Below are positions 55,598-61,586 of a DNA stretch of 61,586 nucleotides, piece by piece (within the stretch, counting starts at the first letter, position 1; the number at the start of each line of letters is the position of its first letter). The DNA comes from Actinomycetes bacterium (lineage in GTDB: Bacteria > Actinomycetota > Acidimicrobiia > Acidimicrobiales > Microtrichaceae): the NCBI GenBank assembly GCA_023389745.1, contig JAEWED010000244.1, positions 1-61,586 on the forward strand. Direction: 5' to 3'. Position numbers and translations under genes: made by a program. The notes beneath the pieces were generated by a model. The model saw nothing but the letters and a program-made list of their open reading frames with translations. It did no database searches and was not told the DNA's origin.

Positions 55598-57745
55598 TCA
55601 GTCGATCGCGACGACTTCCAGGATCCGGGCGGTGCAGGGCTCGTCGAGGCGCCACGGCAGTCCGCCGCGGAGCTGCTCACCGCTCAGCTCGGTGGCGCTC
55701 GACGCGTCGCCAGCGAGGGACACCTCGGTGACCCGGTAGCGCTGCGCCGGGTCCAGGTCGACGAGCCGCAGCTCGGGCGGATCGGTCGAGGGGTGCTCCA
55801 GCTGATAGGCGAACACGACCGAGCGGCGCCGGTCGGGTGCGGTGTACGACAGCGCGGCGCGGCTCGTGTCGGGGCCTTCGACGGGCGAGACGAGCCGATT
55901 CAGGTCACCCTGCTGCACCACGTCCTGGGTGCGCTTCGCGACGGCGACCGCAGCTCGACAGACCTCCAGGTCCTCGTCGCTCAGCGCGGCCAGGTCCAGG
56001 TCGAGCCCGAAGCGCCCCGACAGCGCGACCGCGCAGGCGAAGTCCATCGGACGCTCACCCCAGCGCGTCACGTGCGCGGCCATCACCGCGGCCGGGAAGA
56101 AGTGCGAGCACGCCCACTGCATGCGCACCCTGGTGACGGGGTCGGTGTTGTCCGAGGTCCAGAACTCGTGGAAGCGCCGCAGCGTGCCGTGGTCGGTGCG
56201 GCCGCCGCCCGAGGCGCACAGCATCAGCTCGGTGTCGGGGTGTCGGGCGACGACCTCGTCCATGACCGCCCAGGTCGCGCGCACGTGGTCGACCCACAGG
56301 TTCGACTGCCGGTCCGCCGGCAGGGCGTTCGATCCCGGATCCGTGATCGGCCGGTTGGCGTCCCACTTCACGTAGCTGATGCCCGGGTGCTGGGCGAGGG
56401 TGCGGTCGACGACGTCGACCTCGAACTCGCGCACCTCGGGCTGCAGCGGATCCAGGTTGAGCTGCTGGCGGTGCTCCAGCGGAGGGCGGCGGTCGCGCAG
56501 CACCCATTCGGGGTGTGCGTCGTGCAGCTCCGAGACCGGGTTGACCATCTCGGGCTCCAGCCAGATCCCGAAGCGGATGTCGCGGGCGAGCGCCGCCTCG
56601 GCGAGCGGCGCCAGGCCCGAGGGCAGCTTGGCCGGGTCGTGGTCCCAATCGCCCAGGCTGGTCGTGTCGTCGTCGCGTGGATGGGTCGTGCCGAACCAGC
56701 CGTCGTCGAGCAGGAACAGCTCGGCGCCGACATCGGCGGACCGACCGATCAGCTCGACGATGCGCGCCTCGTCGAAGTCGAAGAACGTCGCCTCCCAGTT
56801 GTTCGAGACGATCGGACGCAGACGCTCGGGGTCGCGCAGCACCCGATCGCGGGTCCAGCGGTGGAAGGAGCGGGTGACCGCCGCACGTCCCGTCGACGAC
56901 CAGGTCCACGCCACCGTCGGGGTGACGAACCGGGCGCCGGGCTCGAGCAGGTAGTCCGCGCCGAGCGGGTTGGCGCCGGCGCGCAGGCGCAGCTCGCGCG
57001 AACCCTCGAGCCCACCGTTGGGACGGACGTCGACGTCGAAGCGGATGTTGCCGCCCCACTCGATCGACAGACCGATCGTGTCCCCGGCGTGCTCGCTCGA
57101 GGGGCCGAACGGCGAGACCAGCAGGCACGGGCTGCGCTGAAGGTGCGGCTGCAGTCCGCCGAGGCTGGTGAGCGAGGTCAGGCCGTGGAGCAGCGGGTCG
57201 GTCGACCAGCGCCACTCGTCGGCCCAGCCGCTGCCGCTGAACTGGCACAGCTCGGCGTCTGGCGTGACGAGCACGAGCGGCGCGATGGAGTCGTAGTCGA
57301 ACAGACGGACGGGGCCGGGCTCGGCGTGCTCGATCTCGACCCACTGCTCCAGGACCGCCGACGCGTGGTGCGTCCGCAGGTGGTGCTCGACGGTGAGGTC
57401 GAGCTCCTCGTCGCGGCACGTGACGACCACGTGCTCGCCGTCGTCGATCGCGTCGCGTGCGATCGACTCGACGACGAGGCGGGTGCTGGTGGTGCCGTCC
57501 GCGTGGGTGACGCGCAGAGCCGGACCGCGGAACGCGTCGCCGCCACCCCAGGTGGGGAACGCGTCCGGGTACCACTTGCCCGGCACGTCGCAGGCGGCCT
57601 CGTGGCCCGTGGGCCCCACCCCGACCTGCCGGAGCCGGCCGAGCTCGTCGACGACCCAGGTCAGCCCCCAGCCGCCGGCATCGACGCGGATCAGCGTCTC
57701 TGCGTCGGGTCGGGTCGAGGTGCCGCGGGTGTCGGTGGGCTGCAT
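55598..57745 (-). CDS. Alpha-galactosidase, GH36 family
   Basis: A 715-residue GH36 enzyme. The N-terminal beta-sandwich is followed by the barrel with IVSNNWEATFFDFDE, LFLLDDGWFGTTHPRDDD, and GIWLEPEMVNPVSEL. The nucleophile Asp is in ISYVKWDANRPITD, and the acid/base Asp in EFWTSDNTDPVTR; CASGGGRTDHGTL is the substrate loop. It removes alpha-linked galactose from oligosaccharides, probably in the cytoplasm because no signal peptide is visible. ATG 57745 has TACGGT six bases upstream. Confidence 0.93.
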   Translation of the reverse strand: MQPTDTRGTSTRPDAETLIRVDAGGWGLTWVVDELGRLRQVGVGPTGHEAACDVPGKWYPDAFPTWGGGDAFRGPALRVTHADGTTSTRLVVESIARDAIDDGEHVVVTCRDEELDLTVEHHLRTHHASAVLEQWVEIEHAEPGPVRLFDYDSIAPLVLVTPDAELCQFSGSGWADEWRWSTDPLLHGLTSLTSLGGLQPHLQRSPCLLVSPFGPSSEHAGDTIGLSIEWGGNIRFDVDVRPNGGLEGSRELRLRAGANPLGADYLLEPGARFVTPTVAWTWSSTGRAAVTRSFHRWTRDRVLRDPERLRPIVSNNWEATFFDFDEARIVELIGRSADVGAELFLLDDGWFGTTHPRDDDTTSLGDWDHDPAKLPSGLAPLAEAALARDIRFGIWLEPEMVNPVSELHDAHPEWVLRDRRPPLEHRQQLNLDPLQPEVREFEVDVVDRTLAQHPGISYVKWDANRPITDPGSNALPADRQSNLWVDHVRATWAVMDEVVARHPDTELMLCASGGGRTDHGTLRRFHEFWTSDNTDPVTRVRMQWACSHFFPAAVMAAHVTRWGERPMDFACAVALSGRFGLDLDLAALSDEDLEVCRAAVAVAKRTQDVVQQGDLNRLVSPVEGPDTSRAALSYTAPDRRRSVVFAYQLEHPSTDPPELRLVDLDPAQRYRVTEVSLAGDASSATELSGEQLRGGLPWRLDEPCTARILEVVAID

Positions 57746-57751
57746 CCGCTC

Positions 57752-57757
57752 ACCGTA
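57752..57757 (-). promoter_or_regulatory. Leaderless -10 element for the alpha-galactosidase
   Basis: TACGGT on the minus strand, six bases before ATG 57745. Confidence 0.6.
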
Positions 57758-57823
57758 CCGACGGCGGCCGTGCGGGGCGATCCACGACCGGGCCGGCGCG
57801 GTGCCCGGTGGGGCCGGACACGC

Positions 57824-58768
57824 TCAGTCCGCGAGCAGCACGATCTTGCCGAACTTCCCGCCGGCACGGAACCGGTCGTAGGCCGCGGCGGCGTCGCGCA
57901 GCGGGAACGTCTCGGCGACGGGCACCCGCACCGTGCCCTGCTCGACGAGGGGCAGGACGTGGCGGGCGACCGCCGCCGCGGCGAGCGCCTTCTGCTCGAG
58001 CGGCCGGGCACGCAGCGTCGAGCCGTGGATGCGTGCTCGTCGGCCCATCAGCGCGAGCAGGTCGACCTCGGCCCGGAACCCGCCGCCACCGACACCGATG
58101 ACGCAGATGCGTCCGCCGGTCGCCAGCGACGCCACGTCCGCCGGCAGGTTCGACGCCCCGATGAGCTCGAGCACGACGTCGAAGGGGCCGTGCTGCTCGA
58201 AGCCCTCGGGCTCGACGACCTGCGCGCCGAGCTCGGCGACCCGGCCCCGCAGCGCCTCGTTGCGCACCGTCGCGGTGACGCGGGCTCCCGTCGCCGCGCC
58301 GAGCTGCACCGCGGCGACGCCCACTCCGCCCGCAGCGCCGTGCACGCACAGGTGCTCGCCGAGGGCGAGCCCGGCCTGGGAGAACAGCGCGTCGTGGGCG
58401 GTGGTGAACGCTTCGGCGAAGCCGCCGGCCTCGGCCCAGCCCATCGACTCCGGCACCCGCAGCGCACAGCGCTCGTGGACCACGAACCGCTCCGCCTGTC
58501 CGCCACCTCCGATGACCGCCATCACCCGGTCGCCGACCGCGAAGTCCGAGACGCCCTCGCCCAGCGCGACGACCTCGCCCGCCGCCTCGAGACCGGGGAT
58601 GTCGGCCGGCGAGCCGGGCGGCGCGGGATAGAAACCGGCGCGCTGCAGCAGGTCACCCGAGTTGAGGCCTGCTGCTCGCACCTCGACGAGCAGCTCACCG
58701 GTGCCGGGGACCGGGTCGTCGTGCTCCCGCCACTCGAGCTCCTTGTCGACGATGGTGACGGCATGCAC
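57824..58768 (-). CDS. NADPH:quinone reductase-like MDR enzyme
   Basis: A 314-residue medium-chain dehydrogenase of the zinc-free quinone oxidoreductase group. GLNSGDLLQRAGFYPAPPG, IPGLEAAGEVVALGEGV and VHGAAGGVGVAAVQLG (NADPH site) are typical. No catalytic-zinc Cys/His set is apparent. It would reduce quinones or enones. The GTG at 58768 follows GGAGG. It is read in the same direction as the amidohydrolase upstream but separated from it by an inverted repeat. Confidence 0.9.
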   Translation of the reverse strand: MHAVTIVDKELEWREHDDPVPGTGELLVEVRAAGLNSGDLLQRAGFYPAPPGSPADIPGLEAAGEVVALGEGVSDFAVGDRVMAVIGGGGQAERFVVHERCALRVPESMGWAEAGGFAEAFTTAHDALFSQAGLALGEHLCVHGAAGGVGVAAVQLGAATGARVTATVRNEALRGRVAELGAQVVEPEGFEQHGPFDVVLELIGASNLPADVASLATGGRICVIGVGGGGFRAEVDLLALMGRRARIHGSTLRARPLEQKALAAAAVARHVLPLVEQGTVRVPVAETFPLRDAAAAYDRFRAGGKFGKIVLLAD

Positions 58769-58829
58769 GGGCTGACCTCCGGAGGGGACGCTGGATCGCC
58801 GATCAGGCTAGGTGGCCACCCCACCACCG

Positions 58830-58879
58830 GAATTCCGCTCTCGATTCGATGCTGTGGCACCGAATCCAGAGCGGAATTC
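58830..58879. terminator. 19-bp inverted repeat between two minus-strand genes
   Basis: Arms at 58830-58848 and 58861-58879 match with one mismatch; the loop is 12 bases. GAATTCCGCTCT in the arms is A/T-richer than its surroundings. It lies after the amidohydrolase end and before the MDR start, as expected of a terminator, though without a U-tract. Confidence 0.5.
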
Positions 58880-58890
58880 GAGCGCGTGGC

Positions 58891-58928
58891 TCAGACGGGC
58901 GCGGGCTCCCTTCAGACGGGCGCGGGCT
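58891..58928. repeat. 21-bp period duplication of the amidohydrolase stop region
   Basis: TCAGACGGGCGCGGGCT occurs at 58891-58907 and 58912-58928. The second copy holds the stop and last codons (PAPV) of the gene ending at 58912. Confidence 0.9.
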
Positions 58929-60630
58929 GGGCGCCGCGCAGCAGCGTGCCGGGGCGCTCGCCGGTGGCGACGTCCTTCTCGCGCACGACGACGCCCGACT
59001 TCACCGTGGCCAGGTAGCCCTGCGCCCGCTGGATGAGCCGCTTGCCGCCCGCCGGCAGGTCGTAGGCCATCTCGGGTGCCTCGAGGCGCAGCCCGTCGAG
59101 GTCGATCACGTTCACGTCGGCCAGGTAGCCCGGCTCGAGCAGGCCACGGTCGGCGAAGCCGTAGAGCATCGCGGTGCGGCGGGTCTGGTGGTGCACGACC
59201 TCTTCGACCGACAGGGTGTCACCGCGGTCGCGGTCGCGCGCCCAGTGCGTGAGCATGAACGTCGGCAGGCTCGCGTCGCACAGCACACCGCAGTGCGCGC
59301 CGCCGTCACCGAGGCCGAGCACCGTGCCGGGGTGGCGCAGCATCTCACCGATGTCGTGGAGCCCGCCGTCCACGTAGCCGAGCAGCGGCAGGTAGAGCAG
59401 CTCCTTGCCGTCGCGCTGCAGCATCAGCTCGTAGGTGACCTCCATCGGGTCGCGGCCTTCGCGCTCGGCGACCGCAGCGACACTGGTCGAGGGGTCCGGC
59501 TCGTAGTTCGGCGGGTCGTTCAGCGGGAACAGCTTCGACAGGCTCGCTGCCATCAGCGCGTCGAGACCCTGGGCGCCCTCGCTCGGCTGTGCCGCCAGGA
59601 TCGCCGCCTTCACCTCGGGGTCGCGGAGCCGCTCGACGCGCTCGTCGAGGGGCAGCGCCGCGATCTTGCGGTACTCGGGGTTGCGCACGAACGGGTGGAA
59701 CGTCGACTCGAACCCGACGAGCACCGAGGCGGGCTTGCCCGCGACCTGCGGCACCAGCCACGCGCCCTCCTCACGGTTGGCGGTCATCGCGCGGTTGATC
59801 CAGTCGCGCCACCAGTGCGGCGCGAAGTCGACCGCGAGCACCTGGAACGTGACGGGGATGTCGGCGTTGAGCGAGATCTGCCTCATCCAGTCGAACTCCG
59901 ACGCGGGGTCCGCCATGTCGCTCGCGACCGAGAACACGCGGTGTCCCGTCCCGCCGAGCGCCGAGCCGATCGCGACGAGCTCGTCGAACGCCGCGGTGGT
60001 GCCCGCCGCGAGCTCGCCGTCCTTGGCGCGGTGCAGGATCGTGCGGGTCGTCGACACGCCCATCGCGCCGGCCTCGGCGGCCTCGCGGGCCAGCCGGGCC
60101 ATCTCGGCGATCTCAGCGGGCGTCGCCTCGTCGTTCGGTCGACCCGAGCCGAGCACGTAGGCGCGCAGCGCGCCGTGGGGCAGCAGCGCGGCGACGTCGA
60201 GCACACGGGGCATGGTCTCGAGCTCGTCGAGGTACTCGGGGAACGACTCCCAGTTCCACGTCATGCCCTCGTCGAGCGCTGCGCCGGGGATGTCCTCGAC
60301 ACCCTCCATCAGCTGGATGAGGAAGTCGCGCTCGTCGGGGCGGGCGGGGGCGAAGCCCACACCGCAGTTGCCCATCACGACCGTCGTCACGCCGTGCCAA
60401 CCCGACGGCGAGACCTCTGGGTCCCAGGTCGCCTGGCCGTCGTAGTGCGTGTGCACGTCGACCCATCCGGGCGTGACCGCCGCGCCCTCGGCGTCGATCT
60501 CACGTCGACCCGGTTCGTCGACGGTGCCGACGGCGACGATCCGGTCACCGTCGATCGCCACATCGGCGCGGCGACCCGGGCTGCCGGAACCGTCGTAGAC
60601 CGTGCCGTTGCGAATCACGAGGTCGTGCAT
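58912..60630 (-). CDS. N-acyl-D-amino-acid deacylase-like amidohydrolase
   Basis: A 572-residue metal-dependent amidohydrolase. VIRNGTVYDGSGSPG and VTPGWVDVHTHYDGQATWD (HxH metal motif) open it; TTVVMGNCGVGFAP has the Cys that bridges metal in D-aminoacylases. LGDGGAHCGVLCD supplies the late catalytic Asp, and the C-terminal beta sandwich has ADVNVIDLDGL. The substrate is probably an N-acyl-D-amino acid or related amide. ATG 60630 follows AGGAGAG. Confidence 0.9.
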   Translation of the reverse strand: MHDLVIRNGTVYDGSGSPGRRADVAIDGDRIVAVGTVDEPGRREIDAEGAAVTPGWVDVHTHYDGQATWDPEVSPSGWHGVTTVVMGNCGVGFAPARPDERDFLIQLMEGVEDIPGAALDEGMTWNWESFPEYLDELETMPRVLDVAALLPHGALRAYVLGSGRPNDEATPAEIAEMARLAREAAEAGAMGVSTTRTILHRAKDGELAAGTTAAFDELVAIGSALGGTGHRVFSVASDMADPASEFDWMRQISLNADIPVTFQVLAVDFAPHWWRDWINRAMTANREEGAWLVPQVAGKPASVLVGFESTFHPFVRNPEYRKIAALPLDERVERLRDPEVKAAILAAQPSEGAQGLDALMAASLSKLFPLNDPPNYEPDPSTSVAAVAEREGRDPMEVTYELMLQRDGKELLYLPLLGYVDGGLHDIGEMLRHPGTVLGLGDGGAHCGVLCDASLPTFMLTHWARDRDRGDTLSVEEVVHHQTRRTAMLYGFADRGLLEPGYLADVNVIDLDGLRLEAPEMAYDLPAGGKRLIQRAQGYLATVKSGVVVREKDVATGERPGTLLRGAQPAPV

Positions 60631-60837
60631 CCGACTCTCCTCACATCACGTGGAGGTGCGCTCAGGGCAGCTCGTGTCGCCGGCCGCATCCCCCGATCGC
60701 CGACGACGGTCGTCAGGCTAACCCGCCATGACGGGTGTCACATCGTCAGTGAGTTCCGGGCAGTCCGGACCGGGGTGTCCACTTCCGACGATGCTGTTCG
60801 TCGTGATGGTGAACGACGAACCGCCGAGGAGGCACCC

Positions 60838-61557
60838 ATGCAGTACCTGACCCTTCTGTACGACGATCCCACCACCATCACCGGTCCCGGCGACCCCGAG
60901 TTCGACGCCGACATGGAAGGATTCGACCGCTTCGGTGAGCTCGCCGCCGAGGCGATCGTCGGCGGCGAGGCGCTCGAGGGGCTCACCGAGGCCGTCTCGA
61001 TCCGACCCGGACCGGAGTCACCGCTGGTCACCGACGGACCGTTCGCCGAGAGCACCGAGGTGCTCGGCGGGTTCTTCGTGCTCGAGGCGGACGACCTGGA
61101 CGCCGCGGTGGAACTCGCGCGCCAGATCCCGACGGCCCGGACCGGCGGCATCGAGGTGCGGCCGATGGTCGAGTGGAACGCTGCCGCGGATCCGGCGGCC
61201 GGGGCCGACTCGCCGCGGTGGCTGTGCACGATCCACGGCCCTGAGAGCGACGAGGACGATCCCGGGACCCCGGGATGGGCGGCCGGCGCGGACCGGCACG
61301 GCGCGTTCGCCGCATCGGCTGGCGGGGCGATCGTGGCGTCGGGGGCGGTGCATCCGACCTCGACCGCGACGACGCTGCGCGAACGGGACGGTCGGCTCGT
61401 GGTCGGCGACGGACCCTTCGCGGAGACGACGGAGATCGTCGGCGGCTTCTACGTCCTCGCGGGCACCCGCGACGAGGTCGTCGCCGTCGCGGCGGGAGTG
61501 CCGGTCCACCCCGACGGCGGGGTCGAGCTGCGCCCGATCATCGACCTCGACGGATGA
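60838..61557 (+). CDS. Duplicated YCII/DGPF-domain protein
   Basis: A 239-residue protein made of two tandem YCII-related domains of about 110 residues. Each carries the DGPFAE motif (DGPFAESTEVLGGFFVLE and DGPFAETTEIVGGFYVL). Single-domain relatives are usually encoded beside an ECF sigma factor; here two are fused. The first domain starts MQYLTLLYDD, the second near residue 123. GAGGAGG precedes ATG 60838. The catalytic role of YCII domains is not established. Confidence 0.9.
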   Translation: MQYLTLLYDDPTTITGPGDPEFDADMEGFDRFGELAAEAIVGGEALEGLTEAVSIRPGPESPLVTDGPFAESTEVLGGFFVLEADDLDAAVELARQIPTARTGGIEVRPMVEWNAAADPAAGADSPRWLCTIHGPESDEDDPGTPGWAAGADRHGAFAASAGGAIVASGAVHPTSTATTLRERDGRLVVGDGPFAETTEIVGGFYVLAGTRDEVVAVAAGVPVHPDGGVELRPIIDLDG

Positions 61558-61567
61558 TCGGACAGGG

Positions 61568-61586
61568 GTGACGACCGAACCTGGCC
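61568..61586 (+). CDS. Possible start of a further gene, truncated by the window end
   Basis: GTG at 61568 opens a frame of six codons (VTTEPG) to the window end. YCII/DGPF genes are often followed by an ECF sigma factor, so that is the prior guess; the sequence alone cannot confirm it. The start follows the YCII stop by 10 bases. Confidence 0.3.

Noticed and set aside
55793..59017. 1074-codon plus-strand open frame across the galactosidase and MDR genes
   Set aside because: It runs across two recognisable enzymes and the spacer between them and has no domain of its own.
1..61586. tRNA, rRNA or riboswitch genes
   Set aside because: No cloverleaf, rRNA core or known riboswitch core was recognised by eye; a covariance-model search was not possible here.

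Overview
The window is very G+C-rich DNA with strong G/C third-codon bias, many GTG starts and start/stop overlaps of the ATGA or GTGA type. Gene content points to Actinomycetota, most likely the class Acidimicrobiia (Ilumatobacter-like). The pointers are a mycofactocin-type short-chain dehydrogenase, a PPOX/F420-type small oxidoreductase, coproporphyrin-dependent heme enzymes including HemQ, Lhr and HelD helicases, glucosyl-3-phosphoglycerate synthase, and many leaderless promoters (TAnnnT placed 6-8 nt before the start codon). The assignment to class is inference. No rRNA, tRNA, CRISPR array, transposase or phage gene was seen.

Layout. 1-7.9 kb holds small enzymes and a regulatory operon (ArsR, SRPBCC, DHFR-like protein) with a clear palindromic operator, then a DNA glycosylase, a short-chain dehydrogenase, a peptidase and a cysteine dioxygenase-like cupin. 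8-16 kb holds Lhr helicase, a DtxR-type metalloregulator and HelD. 17.1-20.5 kb is the heme operon hemE-cpfC-cgoX; hemQ, the last enzyme of the same route, lies at 41 kb. 20.5-21.4 kb is a short lower-GC patch of poorly recognised ORFs. 21.4-28.8 kb holds a copper-chaperone-fold lipoprotein without visible copper ligands, an apolipoprotein N-acyltransferase with Ser at the nucleophile position, and a glycosyltransferase/methyltransferase/QW-repeat cluster ending near a GtrA protein. 28.9-34.8 kb holds a PQQ sugar dehydrogenase lipoprotein, a tandem pair of paralogous TetR regulators, two acyltransferases, a GNAT and a PAC2 protein. 34.8-38.9 kb is the nitrogen-control operon amtB-glnB-glnD with a GlnR-like site upstream. 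39-43.7 kb holds small proteins, a DUF2993 (LmeA-type) protein, hemQ, groEL and a MoaD-like protein. 43.9-49.8 kb is a sugar-solute island: GpgS, glycerate kinase, OtsA, a nitrobindin-like protein, OtsB and a LytR_C protein. 49.9-55.6 kb is a tightly coupled cluster resembling the maturation half of a methylamine-utilisation (mau) locus. 55.6-61.6 kb holds an alpha-galactosidase, a quinone-reductase-like MDR enzyme, a D-aminoacylase-like amidohydrolase, a duplicated YCII protein and the start of another gene.

The most interesting system is at 49866-55576: MauE-, MauA-, MauD- and MauF-like proteins plus an unknown protein and a carboxylesterase, without a MauB catalytic subunit or MauG. The MauA-like protein has a twin-arginine signal and dozens of cysteines. 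The second tryptophan needed to make the TTQ cofactor appears to be replaced, and two beta-rich repeat domains are fused to its C-terminus. It looks like an exported disulfide-rich protein with its own oxidative-folding machinery rather than an amine dehydrogenase.

Two patterns run through the window. The TAnnnT-6/8 nt-start arrangement precedes about 17 genes and settles several starts. Short tandem duplications of the last codons plus stop codon lie at the 3' ends of at least eight genes on both strands.
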